From Taishania sp965247975 (lineage in GTDB: Bacteria; Bacteroidota; Bacteroidia; Flavobacteriales_D; Crocinitomicaceae): DNA of 64,000 nucleotides. Shown here piece by piece: positions 41,489-50,336 of the stretch (position 1 is its first letter; the number at the start of each line of letters is the position of its first letter). Under the pieces are notes generated by a model, which had not been told where the DNA came from, searched no databases, and was given only the letters and a program-made list of their open reading frames with translations. The stretch is from positions 1,550,001-1,614,000 of the forward strand of contig OZ252050.1 in assembly GCA_965247975.1 (NCBI GenBank). The letters are read 5' to 3'. The position numbers and the translations under genes are program-made.

Positions 41489-42670
41489 TCAAAACACATT
41501 TCCAGCCCAAATGAAATCTTTAAATCCGCTTGGAGCAAGATGAAGTCCTATCACTAAACTTTGTTCTAACTCCAATGGTTTAGCTCGTTTTTGGACGTTT
41601 TTCAGATCGTAAACACTTGGAGTTTCTTTCACTTCAATGGCCATTTTTTTATCGAGTATGAAATCTATTTCTGTTCCAGAGCTTTTTTCATAATAATTCA
41701 CTTCACCAATATTCCACAACTGATTTGCAATGGCATTTTCGAATTTTGCTCCGCTTGATGCTTGACCACAAATTTCCAATAAACCATTATCTGTAAAATA
41801 AATTTTGGCTTGCTTCGTAATTTCTTTGTCAATTCCTTTTGCAAACGGCTTGATGGTTTTAATCAAATAGGTGTATTCTAACAGCAACAAATATTCTTTT
41901 ACTTTTTGGCGATTGATGCCCAACAAGGAACTAATTTTTGAATAATCCATTTTACTTCCAACCCGATTGGAGAGTAATAAAATCAGTTTGTACAAAATAT
42001 CCGAAGACGAAATATCCCCCAAAAGCTTGACATCTAGTTCAATGTGCGAATTAAGAATGTCTTTGAGATAGGCTAATTTATCATCTTCGTTGTCTGCCAA
42101 TACCACTTCAGGAAAACCTCCAAATCGGATGTATTCGTTGTAATGGGTTTTGTAAAGGTCAAAGAATGTTGGCAAAAATGTCTGAAATTTTTCTTTTTGA
42201 ATTTTTTTAGTTTCAACGCCTTTGAATTGCAGAAATTCTTCGAAATCCAGTGGACTCATTTCAAAAATGCGTTTTCGTCCAGCAAGACTTTCAGAAAAAT
42301 GATTTTTGAGGTAAAAGGAACTAGATCCGGTAACGATAAACTTTGTGCCATAAGTATCATACAGTGCTTTTATTATGCTACTGCTATTTTTCACCATCTG
42401 AATTTCATCCAATGCAATGATACCTGGTGAGGAAAAATCAAATCCAAGCAATTCGATGGATCGCTCTATGTCTTTGTAACTATTTTGATTAAAAATATGT
42501 TGGTTTTCAATGCGCTCCAAATCTAGATACACTTTGTTTTGAGATTCGGAAATTTGAAACAAGTGATTTAATGCTGTTGATTTGCCTATACGACGTAATC
42601 CAGTAATTACGGTCACTTGTTTTTTCGACAAATGGTTTTCTAGTATTGGATAAATTTTGCGTGTAAACAT
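41489..42670 (-). CDS. AAA_14/DUF4143 ATPase (second copy)
   Basis: A 393-aa P-loop ATPase. Walker A GLRRIGKS at residues 24-31, Walker B GIIALDEIQMV, sensor FIVTGSSSFYLKN, linker IFEMSPLDFEEFLQF, and a C-terminal DUF4143 region ending in SSGTEIDFILDKKMAIEVKE. The E-x-D...E-V-K pattern keeps the PD-(D/E)xK-like residues, unlike the first copy at 27702. Sequence similarity to the first copy is low outside the motifs, so these are two subfamilies rather than a recent duplication. The ATG at 42670 is chosen because a TTG at 42694 lies inside the -7 box. Confidence 0.88.
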   Translation of the reverse strand: MFTRKIYPILENHLSKKQVTVITGLRRIGKSTALNHLFQISESQNKVYLDLERIENQHIFNQNSYKDIERSIELLGFDFSSPGIIALDEIQMVKNSSSIIKALYDTYGTKFIVTGSSSFYLKNHFSESLAGRKRIFEMSPLDFEEFLQFKGVETKKIQKEKFQTFLPTFFDLYKTHYNEYIRFGGFPEVVLADNEDDKLAYLKDILNSHIELDVKLLGDISSSDILYKLILLLSNRVGSKMDYSKISSLLGINRQKVKEYLLLLEYTYLIKTIKPFAKGIDKEITKQAKIYFTDNGLLEICGQASSGAKFENAIANQLWNIGEVNYYEKSSGTEIDFILDKKMAIEVKETPSVYDLKNVQKRAKPLELEQSLVIGLHLAPSGFKDFIWAGNVF

Positions 42671-42691
42671 GGTTTTTGCATTTGATATTTG

Positions 42692-42699
42692 CAAAAATA
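42692..42699 (-). promoter_or_regulatory. -7 box of the second DUF4143 gene
   Basis: On the minus strand TATTTTTG, an exact TAnnTTTG, ending 21 nt before the ATG at 42670. Confidence 0.45.
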
Positions 42700-42853
42700 G
42701 TTCTTTTTAGATTATTTTTCAATCAATTATTTAGTTTTTTTGTTATAATAAATTTGAAATTAACTACTTTTTTGTTTTTTAGTTTAACAAATTATCCTAT
42801 TTTGTGAAAATTTTAATATTAAATGGCTTTTTATCAAGTTGTTATGAATTAAA

Positions 42854-42882
42854 AAATGGCAACCAAAATTGATTACCATTTC
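42854..42882 (-). terminator. Terminator of the 42901-45318 gene
   Basis: On the minus strand AAATGGTAA ... TTGCCATTT (one G-U pair in RNA) followed by a run of T. It shares the 17-bp core GGCAACCAAAATTGATT with the terminator at 37905. Confidence 0.75.
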
Positions 42883-42900
42883 CCTTGTTTTTTGTTAGAA

Positions 42901-45318
42901 TTACTCAGCGCTAATTCTCCCCTGGTAGGATTGACCTTTTGTGGTATCCGTAATTCGAATCAAATAAATACCACTGTCCAATTTTTCGTTGCACTCAATT
43001 TTTCCATTGGAAATGAACATTTCTGAATCATCTATTATTTTTCCAGTTATGTCAACGATTTCGCATCTTACAGTTCCAGTGATTGATGCATCCAATTGAA
43101 CAACAAATTGACCTTTAGTTGGATTCGGGTAGATTTTCATTCCATTCATTGCCAATTCAGCAATGCCGTTTTCATCTTCTTCGATGAAATTAGTCACAAC
43201 TGTATTTGTCACAACTGCAGGATTGAAATCAAAGAAAATGTGAGCTGTATTTTCAATGGAGGAACCAAGAGCTAAATTTGGCAACGGTTTAATTTTGTAT
43301 TGAAAAAACCCAATCGATCCTTCAGGATTTGAAGTGCTGTCTGGCAACATGATATTTGGAAACATTACGGTCATTTCATTGCCATAAATCGAAATGTCAC
43401 AAGCATGACTAGTACCCATTTTTTCAAACGTTTCAAGGTTCAAATTTGAACTCAAAGTGTCCGTCAATTTGATGTTAAACGCTGGGGCGCTTCCCAAATT
43501 TTGAAAGTAAATGGTGTAAATTAATTCATCTTCGAAGCCAACAAGCACATCACCTAGAGGCGAAACTTCTTTCATGTTTGGATCATACGAATTTACTACG
43601 GGATAGATGTATGTTAATGTGTTGTTTAACAAATTTACGTCCCCAACTGTTGTGGGAGAAAAGGTTGCAATAACCACAATTTCGTCAGTTACTTGTGCAC
43701 TTGTTAAAAGGTTAAGATTTAGTACAAATGAGTTTGTAGTTAACAACGAAAAATCTGAAATAAAGTAAGTTAAATCATTGCCATTAATAATGTCTGGAGC
43801 CAAAGAACCAACGGTTGGACTTACAAATTGTACAGGTCCAGTAATAGAAATTGTCATATTTCCACTAATGGTTGGCACATTAGCTGCGCATGGAGTGTTT
43901 ATATACGGAACTGCAAAATCTGTCAAAACATTTAACATATGCGTCTGTCCGGGGAAGACAAATCCATATCTTGCGGCAGAATTAACTCTTGTATCAAATT
44001 CCGTGGTTGAACATTCGAAACCGAAATCATTGTTTAAGGACATTTGTCCTGCATTGATGGTTACATTCGCACTGCCTGTTGAAGCACAAGGAGTTCCGAG
44101 TGGAAGAATATTTACAGGTGTAACCGTGTAGCTTCCAGGTGGAAGACTTACGCTATAATCTCCTGAAGGATTTGAATATACTTGACCAATTAGCGTATTA
44201 TTAATGTCATAAAAATGGACTAACATATTTGATAAGCCAAACTCTCCGTTTTCATAATTACAATTGTTATTTTGATCATAAAACAGTTTACCAGAAATAC
44301 CAGTTGATCCACTAAGAATATCAACCACACTAACCGAAGCCACAGCGCTCATGCAGCCCATGCTATCTGACCAAGCGAATGGACCAATTTCACATACTTC
44401 ATAGGAAATTGTATATGTGCCGAGTGGTGTGAGCGGGGCAAGACTCAATACTCCTTGGTTATCAATGGATAAAGGTCCAGAACTCACAGGTGTCAAAACA
44501 ATATCATCAAATCCAAAAGGGAAAATTGATTGACCTCCAAAAAAATCGTTATTCAAAACATTCATAACACTAGCGTCTCCTGCTACTCCATTGTCGGATT
44601 CAACAAAATCATTGAACAATTCAACGTCATTGGCAATAGTAATTGTGATTTGGCCATACCCTGCTGAGGTCCAAGAATTAAAATTGTCATCAATTGTAAA
44701 ATATGCAATCCAAATACCAGACTCTGCTCCAGGGTTTACGAAAACATCACCGTTTGGCTCAATGTAAAAGAATGTGTTCGTCGGTTCAGGAAAAAAATTG
44801 ACCGAATAATTGCTAAAATCAACATAAGATGGTGCAGGAAAGCCATTCTGAGAAATATCACCCTGGTAAAGGACAATCATATCATTAGCATCATTGAAAA
44901 TATTTCCTACAAGAATTGGCGTATTACCTGCTGATGACAGTGGTCCCATCTCACCATTATAATCTAACATTGTAACAAGAACTAAAATTTCACAAACTGC
45001 GGTCGCACAATTGCTTGGATTACCTGCCTCACAAATGGTGTAATTTAGTGTGTAAATACCCTCTAGACATTCTTCTACATCAATAGATCCATCAGAATTA
45101 AGTGTTAATGGTCCACTAGACGTAGGTGTAACAACGACGTTCGAAGTTGTTGCCGGATTGCCATTTAGTAAATCGTTGGATAATACATTAATGACATCAT
45201 TTAAACCTATAGAATAAGTCCATGTTAATCCTGAAAGACTGTCGTTATTCGCAACGATTTGCGCAAATGATAATTTTGAGACAACAATCAAAGAAATAAA
45301 TGTAAGAAAGAGTTTCAT
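42901..45318 (-). CDS. Large T9SS type A cargo protein (paralogue 2)
   Basis: A secreted protein of 805 aa. Signal peptide MKLFLTFISLIVVSKLSFAQ (the ATG at 45318 is used; an upstream start adds nine charged residues). The N-terminal half has three cadherin-like/tail modules with the pattern NDSLSGL..NVLSNDLLNG and GTYTISYEVCE. Then an SdrD B-like domain (ISGKLFYDQNNNCNYENGEFG) at about 345-420, the conserved YFQNLGSAPAFNIKLTDTLS ... IENTAHIFFDFNPAVVTNT module, and a type A sorting domain (IYPNPTKGQFVVQL, GIYLIRITD). It starts 45 bp after the stop of paralogue 3 and is probably transcribed with it. Confidence 0.86.
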   Translation of the reverse strand: MKLFLTFISLIVVSKLSFAQIVANNDSLSGLTWTYSIGLNDVINVLSNDLLNGNPATTSNVVVTPTSSGPLTLNSDGSIDVEECLEGIYTLNYTICEAGNPSNCATAVCEILVLVTMLDYNGEMGPLSSAGNTPILVGNIFNDANDMIVLYQGDISQNGFPAPSYVDFSNYSVNFFPEPTNTFFYIEPNGDVFVNPGAESGIWIAYFTIDDNFNSWTSAGYGQITITIANDVELFNDFVESDNGVAGDASVMNVLNNDFFGGQSIFPFGFDDIVLTPVSSGPLSIDNQGVLSLAPLTPLGTYTISYEVCEIGPFAWSDSMGCMSAVASVSVVDILSGSTGISGKLFYDQNNNCNYENGEFGLSNMLVHFYDINNTLIGQVYSNPSGDYSVSLPPGSYTVTPVNILPLGTPCASTGSANVTINAGQMSLNNDFGFECSTTEFDTRVNSAARYGFVFPGQTHMLNVLTDFAVPYINTPCAANVPTISGNMTISITGPVQFVSPTVGSLAPDIINGNDLTYFISDFSLLTTNSFVLNLNLLTSAQVTDEIVVIATFSPTTVGDVNLLNNTLTYIYPVVNSYDPNMKEVSPLGDVLVGFEDELIYTIYFQNLGSAPAFNIKLTDTLSSNLNLETFEKMGTSHACDISIYGNEMTVMFPNIMLPDSTSNPEGSIGFFQYKIKPLPNLALGSSIENTAHIFFDFNPAVVTNTVVTNFIEEDENGIAELAMNGMKIYPNPTKGQFVVQLDASITGTVRCEIVDITGKIIDDSEMFISNGKIECNEKLDSGIYLIRITDTTKGQSYQGRISAE

Positions 45319-45362
45319 AATTTTAATTTTAGAGTAACAAACCATTGAGTAAAAAAAGAGAA

Positions 45363-48341
45363 TTACTCGGCAACAATGATCTTAAAAATCTCTACCTCAT
45401 CGCTTGATTGCAGATGAAGATAATAAGAACCATTCTTGAAGAATGATAAATCAAGTTTCAGCACATTTACATATTTGGTTTCGCCAACCAGAAGGACTCT
45501 GCCCGTATTATCATAAACGTGATACGAATCAATGTTTTTGGATGATTCTATGAAAATATCCCCAACTGTTGGATTTGGATAGATTCTAAAATTCATATTA
45601 TTTTCTTCAATACTTGCACATGCATCAACAATCAGCGTTGAGCTTGCAGAATTTTCGCATCCCGCCATATCAGTGTATGTGTATGTCAACTCCCAAGAAC
45701 CAGTTCCTGCTTCACTTGGATCAAATTGATTACCTGTAACTCCATTTCCAGAATAAATTCCGCCCACTGGACTTCCTTGCGTTAAATCGAAAGCAACATA
45801 ATTCTCACAAACTGTCGTTAGTGAAGCGAAAGCAACTTGTGGCAATTCAAGAGGTGCAGCTATCACCCAGGCACTCGGACTTTCACAACCGTTTTCAGTT
45901 TGAGTAATAGTAAAAATTCCTGAATCTGTAACGATAATTGAAGAGCTAGTTTCCGTGGTTGACCAAACAAGATTACTTCCAGAAGCAGAAAGTGTAGAAC
46001 TCCCGCAATCATTTGTAACCGTCACAGATGGTTCAACCGGTATTGCAATCGGTGCAGCAACAATGGTTGTTGGCAAGCTTTCAAAACCTTGAGCAGTTTG
46101 GGTAACCGTATAAGTTCCAGCAGAAGTCACTGAAATTGTAGAAGTAGTATCGCCTGTGGACCAAAGCAAATTAGAACCATCAGCCGTTAAAATTGAGCTT
46201 CCACAAGTATTGGTTACTGTAGCTATAGGAGCCATAGGAGGTTCTATGTAATTTGTCACAACTGTGTTTGTAACAATCGCCGGATTGAAATCAAAGAAAA
46301 TGTGCGCCGTATTTTGAATAGATGCTCCTTGGCTTAATCCAGTCAATGGTTTGATTCTATATTGAAAATAGCCTATAGATCCTTCTGGATTTGAAGCGCT
46401 ATCTGCAAGCATAATATTTGGAAAGTTAACTTCCATCGCATTGCCTAAAATATCAACTTCACAATAATGACTTGAGCCCATTTTTTCAAAGGATTCTAAA
46501 TCAAGATTACTGCTCAAGGTGTCTTTTAAATTAATGTTGAACGCAGGAGCATTTCCCAAGTTCTGGAAGTAAATTGTATAAATTAAATCATCCTCAAAAC
46601 CAACCAAAACATCTCCTGGAGGAGATACTTCTTTCATGTTTGGATCGTAAGAATTGACAACAGGATAGGTGTATGTTAAGGTGTTGTTTGTTAAATTAGC
46701 ATCGGTTGATGATGGTGTATACGTTGCTGTAACACTAATTAAATCGCCAATTTGAGCAGTGGTTTGTGTTTGTAAGTTCACTGTAAAGGAATAAAAATTT
46801 ATGCTTGAAAAATCCGCTATTGAATAAGTAAACGTAGTTCCTGTAATGTTGTCTGGTGTTATAGATCCAGCAGGAATACTCGAAAAATCAACAGGTCCTG
46901 AAACTGTTATGGTCATTGTTCCAGTCGCTGGTCCGTTCAAATTGCAAATAGAACTCAAATAGCCATTTGATAAAAACGAACCAATAGCTAATGTGTGTGT
47001 TTGACCTGGAAACACCCAATTCCAATGATAAATACCATAAACATTAACATCTAAATTTGATTGGTTGCATTCAAGTGCAAAGTCAGTGTTTGCATTCATT
47101 GCACCATTCACCACATTTACGCTATAATTCCCACTCAATGGACACGTAACACTTGTTCCCGCTTGAAGGGAAGCAAGATTAACCGAATATTGACCCGCTG
47201 GAAGGTTGAAAAGAAAATCACCATTTGCATCGGTGTACGCTTGTCCAACCAAATTATTTCCTGCGTCATATAGTTTTACCAATTGATTGGGTACCAACAC
47301 ATCCGTGCCGTCAAAGATGCAGTTCGTGTTGCCATCTGTATAAACGGTTCCTGAAATTCCCGTGGATGGTTCAAAAACGAAAATGGTCGCTGTCGAGGAT
47401 ACCGAATTCAAATTCAAATCTGTTAACGTATAACCGATGTAATAAACTCCTACTGGTGTAGCGCTTGGTACGTTAATGTCGCCCGTTAGCACATCCAACT
47501 CAGGAACAGGATCTCCAAGATTGATAGGATCAGCTGGAGAATCAACAGTGATTGTGACATCGCTCATTGTTGTTGTAGCTCCATTTATTGTTGAGTTAGA
47601 TAATATGTTTCCTGCTGAGGCTGGCAAAGTAATGTTGCTAATACTAAATAAATCATCCAAATCGGTTACAGGCGAAGGGCCTACAACTACAGTGATTGTT
47701 GCTACATCACAATTTGTAGGAATATAAATATCACAAATTATATATTGTAAAGTATATGTTCCATTTGGAGTTCCAAAAGGGAGCACAATGGATCCGGTAT
47801 TGAAATCCAAAAATGGTACTTCAGCACCAGGAAAAAGAGGAACTGCTGAAACAGTATTTGTCAAAATCACAAGGTTTGTGGTTGGATTCAAACCGTTGTA
47901 AAGATCGTTTGAAAGTACATTTCCAATAACCGTCGAAGGAGCAACATTTGAAAGTACGGGACCAAAAGTATCGTCATTGGAATCCACAAAACTTGAATTA
48001 TTGATTACCGTAACAGTTACAACTCCTACATCACAATTATTAAGGTTAGCGTTTTCACACAACGTGTAAGTCATCGTGTAGGTTCCACTTGGCGTGTTAG
48101 GTAAAACAGCGATCGTACCGTTTGGATTAATAACTATTGGTCCAAAATTATTATAGGTAATTGTTCCTGATGCAAGAGAAACAGGCCCACCATTTAATAG
48201 GTCATTTAAGAAAACATTTCCGACATTCGGGTTTCCTGCCACACCATCAACAGGCCCAACGTAATCGTCATTTGCAATTATCTGTGAAAATGAAAACATC
48301 GAAAATAAACAGAGAAAAATAGAAGTAAGCAGTAATTTCAT
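45363..48341 (-). CDS. Large T9SS type A cargo protein (paralogue 3)
   Basis: A secreted protein of 992 aa. Signal peptide MKLLLTSIFLCLFSMFSFSQ, then three cadherin-like repeats (GNVFLNDLLNGG, GNVLSNDLYNG, GNILSNSTINGA, each followed by GTYT..Y..C). An SdrD B-like domain (ISGTVYTDGNTNCIFDGTDV) and the shared YFQNLGNAPAFNINLKDTLS ... FDFNPAIVTNT module follow, then two Ig-like repeats (TVTNTCGSSILTADG / TVTNDCGSSTLSASG), a further module with C.S.G.YSG.GV, and a C-terminal sorting domain (IYPNPTVGDIFIE, VYDNTGRVLL). The order matches paralogue 2 with extra Ig modules inserted. Surface location expected. Confidence 0.86.
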   Translation of the reverse strand: MKLLLTSIFLCLFSMFSFSQIIANDDYVGPVDGVAGNPNVGNVFLNDLLNGGPVSLASGTITYNNFGPIVINPNGTIAVLPNTPSGTYTMTYTLCENANLNNCDVGVVTVTVINNSSFVDSNDDTFGPVLSNVAPSTVIGNVLSNDLYNGLNPTTNLVILTNTVSAVPLFPGAEVPFLDFNTGSIVLPFGTPNGTYTLQYIICDIYIPTNCDVATITVVVGPSPVTDLDDLFSISNITLPASAGNILSNSTINGATTTMSDVTITVDSPADPINLGDPVPELDVLTGDINVPSATPVGVYYIGYTLTDLNLNSVSSTATIFVFEPSTGISGTVYTDGNTNCIFDGTDVLVPNQLVKLYDAGNNLVGQAYTDANGDFLFNLPAGQYSVNLASLQAGTSVTCPLSGNYSVNVVNGAMNANTDFALECNQSNLDVNVYGIYHWNWVFPGQTHTLAIGSFLSNGYLSSICNLNGPATGTMTITVSGPVDFSSIPAGSITPDNITGTTFTYSIADFSSINFYSFTVNLQTQTTAQIGDLISVTATYTPSSTDANLTNNTLTYTYPVVNSYDPNMKEVSPPGDVLVGFEDDLIYTIYFQNLGNAPAFNINLKDTLSSNLDLESFEKMGSSHYCEVDILGNAMEVNFPNIMLADSASNPEGSIGYFQYRIKPLTGLSQGASIQNTAHIFFDFNPAIVTNTVVTNYIEPPMAPIATVTNTCGSSILTADGSNLLWSTGDTTSTISVTSAGTYTVTQTAQGFESLPTTIVAAPIAIPVEPSVTVTNDCGSSTLSASGSNLVWSTTETSSSIIVTDSGIFTITQTENGCESPSAWVIAAPLELPQVAFASLTTVCENYVAFDLTQGSPVGGIYSGNGVTGNQFDPSEAGTGSWELTYTYTDMAGCENSASSTLIVDACASIEENNMNFRIYPNPTVGDIFIESSKNIDSYHVYDNTGRVLLVGETKYVNVLKLDLSFFKNGSYYLHLQSSDEVEIFKIIVAE

Positions 48342-48376
48342 AGTCTCATATAGATAAAAAGTTGCTTAAAAGTAAA

Positions 48377-48384
48377 CAAAGTTA
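48377..48384 (-). promoter_or_regulatory. -7 box of the paralogue 3 / paralogue 2 unit
   Basis: On the minus strand TAACTTTG, an exact TAnnTTTG, 35 nt before the ATG at 48341. No TTG at the expected -33 distance. Confidence 0.35.
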
Positions 48385-48432
48385 TCTAATTATGCTAATC
48401 CAGCCTTAAAAAATTGATTTACTATAATTTAG

Positions 48433-49437
48433 CTAGTCACAACTTCTTCCATGAATATGATGTTCTTCGTACGCACCGTCTAGCTTTTTCATTTCATCAA
48501 GCATTTCTTGAGAAACTGGTTTGTTTTTAAGTGCGTTCAAATCGGGTTGACCTGCATCGATCCATGCCGTGTACCAAATAGATCCAACTGCAATGATTGA
48601 TTGGCGCATCCGACGTTCCACCATGCCATTCATGCGCTGATGATAGGCTTGAGAAAAGTCATAGGAATAGGTACGGATATTTACTTTTCCGCGTTGCTCA
48701 AAACTGAATTTCTTGTCGGTTGGAAATTCTGCCGTCAATTCCTTTTCAATACGAAACACGGAATCCAGGGCTGTATGTGATCCTTTTACTGCATTCCAAG
48801 CAAAATCGAGCACATTTTTTTGGTATTGGCTTTTGCCTACAAAATAATCGTAGTCTTCGGCATTGATTTCAACCAATCGACTTTCCCAAAGTCCGTGAAT
48901 TCCTTTTTGATCCGTAAGTTGACCATTGTAGTTTTCAGTAGTGTGCAAAGGCACATGCGCATCTCCAATGTAATGACCAATGTCGGCTGAATATTTTAAA
49001 ATTAAATCCACATTTCCAGTTTCAAATGCCTTTTGCAGGTTGTTTTTCATCCAAACAATGTTCCATGGCACAATTCCATAGGTTTGCAAGGTATCTTCCG
49101 TGAATTTATCGATGGCCTTTTTCCATTCTTTGGGCATGATTTGATAAGGATCTTCGCCGGGTTTGTAGTAATGATCAAGATCGATGTAGTGTTTTTGAGC
49201 TTCACCATCCACAGCATAACGTCTTTTGTCTGGATCAACGGCATGTTCGGTAACGTATTCCAAATGTTCTTTGTAAAAGCCAAACATTTCAGGAGGCAAC
49301 GTAAAAACCGCCATGCGATTGATGCGTTTGTGGCCATAAAATCCCCATTTTAACTCAGTTCTCTCTGTGTTATTAACAGATAAAACCATTGGAATCAGGA
49401 CGATTAACCAAATTTTATAATTTAACAAGTTTCCCAT
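48433..49437 (-). CDS. Zinc-dependent phospholipase C / S1-P1 nuclease-like protein
   Basis: A 334-aa exported protein. The N-terminus (YKIWLIVLIPMVLSV) is a signal or anchor segment, then WGFYGHKRINRMAVFTLP begins the helical zinc-binding fold. KYSADIGHYIGDAHVPLHTTENYNGQ carries the H-x3-D-x6-H-type ligands of this fold, followed by GIHGLWESRLVE. The fold is shared by bacterial phospholipase C, S1/P1 nuclease and a large Bacteroidota group of unknown substrate, to which this best fits. It overlaps the end of the upstream comB gene by 23 nt, so the two are co-translated. C-terminal HHIHGRSCD is unusual and could bind metal. Confidence 0.8.
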   Translation of the reverse strand: MGNLLNYKIWLIVLIPMVLSVNNTERTELKWGFYGHKRINRMAVFTLPPEMFGFYKEHLEYVTEHAVDPDKRRYAVDGEAQKHYIDLDHYYKPGEDPYQIMPKEWKKAIDKFTEDTLQTYGIVPWNIVWMKNNLQKAFETGNVDLILKYSADIGHYIGDAHVPLHTTENYNGQLTDQKGIHGLWESRLVEINAEDYDYFVGKSQYQKNVLDFAWNAVKGSHTALDSVFRIEKELTAEFPTDKKFSFEQRGKVNIRTYSYDFSQAYHQRMNGMVERRMRQSIIAVGSIWYTAWIDAGQPDLNALKNKPVSQEMLDEMKKLDGAYEEHHIHGRSCD

Positions 49438-50137
49438 CTTTTAGAATTGGAATGACACGCGATTGATTTGGCGTTAAACAATATTTTACATCTTCATTTA
49501 AATTCAAGTTTTTCAACCTTCGGCGATGAGAGCTTGATTTTAAAAAACCGAAATAATTATCTTTTGCTGAAAGATACAAATATTTTGCCGCAACTGAAGA
49601 ATCTTCATCTGCCGTATAATTTCCTGATTGAATCAACCGATCCGAAATGGCACCAGCACAAATGGTGTCTTCCAAATTGAATTTATCTTGCCAACCAGAG
49701 CAAAGACAAAGTACATTTTTGTTTTGTTCTAGCAAATAGTCACACATCGCATCGAGGTTCAAAAAAGATCCAACAACCACAATTTCAGCGTCTTTTGCCA
49801 TGTCTAAGGCCTTCGTGCCATTTGTTGTTGTAAGAACAACTTCTTGTCCCACAAATTCTTCTTTCATGTAAGAAAATGGAGAATTTCCAAAATCGAAACC
49901 TTCCACAATTTGACCTTTTCGTTCGGCTCCTGCTAAATAGCCTTTTTTCTTGTATTCCATTGCTTCCTCGATGGTCGGAACGGGAATAATTGATTTGATT
50001 CCATTGTCGAATGCAGCACAAATAGCAGATGTAGCACGCAAAACATCAATGACCACCACTATTTCATAATCTGCTTTGAAGTAATCATATTCGCCGGGAG
50101 TAAAGCAAACCTCGATGTTTTTTCTGGTTTCGTTCAT
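49415..50137 (-). CDS. comB: 2-phosphosulfolactate phosphatase family protein
   Basis: ComB removes phosphate from 2-phosphosulfolactate in archaeal coenzyme M synthesis; bacterial relatives are widespread with uncertain role. Family features visible: VVVIDVLRATSAICAAFDNG, AGAERKGQIVEGFDFGNSP, VLTTTNGTKALDMA (the phosphate-binding TNGT loop), VVGSFLNLDA, and CSGW..KFNLEDTICAG. Length (240 aa) fits. No other coenzyme M genes are in the window. In Bacteroidota a link to sulfonolipid metabolism is conceivable but not supported here. It overlaps the phospholipase-like gene and has its own -7 box upstream. Confidence 0.9.
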   Translation of the reverse strand: MNETRKNIEVCFTPGEYDYFKADYEIVVVIDVLRATSAICAAFDNGIKSIIPVPTIEEAMEYKKKGYLAGAERKGQIVEGFDFGNSPFSYMKEEFVGQEVVLTTTNGTKALDMAKDAEIVVVGSFLNLDAMCDYLLEQNKNVLCLCSGWQDKFNLEDTICAGAISDRLIQSGNYTADEDSSVAAKYLYLSAKDNYFGFLKSSSHRRRLKNLNLNEDVKYCLTPNQSRVIPILKDGKLVKL

Positions 50138-50156
50138 GGAAATCTATAATGTGAAA

Positions 50157-50164
50157 CAAATGTA
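50157..50164 (-). promoter_or_regulatory. -7 box of the comB unit
   Basis: On the minus strand TACATTTG, an exact TAnnTTTG, 19 nt before the ATG at 50137. -33 element not clear. Confidence 0.4.
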
Positions 50165-50292
50165 TAAAAAATGATGGAATTTTTGGGGTGAAGACAAGGT
50201 TCTAATCTGCGATTTTTAAATTTCATTTTTCAAAATGTCAATCGATCAAATTGTTTTAGCGATTATTAGGTTTTATTCGATGAATTTAATTC

Positions 50293-50300
50293 TATTTTTG
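50293..50300 (+). promoter_or_regulatory. -7 box of the M61-like peptidase gene
   Basis: TATTTTTG, an exact TAnnTTTG, 36 nt before the ATG at 50337; the sequence 19 bp upstream is TTT rather than TTG. Confidence 0.4.
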
Positions 50301-50336
50301 AGAACAATATTTAATTGATCAAAAACAAAAATCACC

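Noticed and set aside
27702..42670. DUF4143 ATPases as toxin-antitoxin or defence modules
   Set aside because: No partner gene lies beside either copy, and the family has no demonstrated toxin activity.
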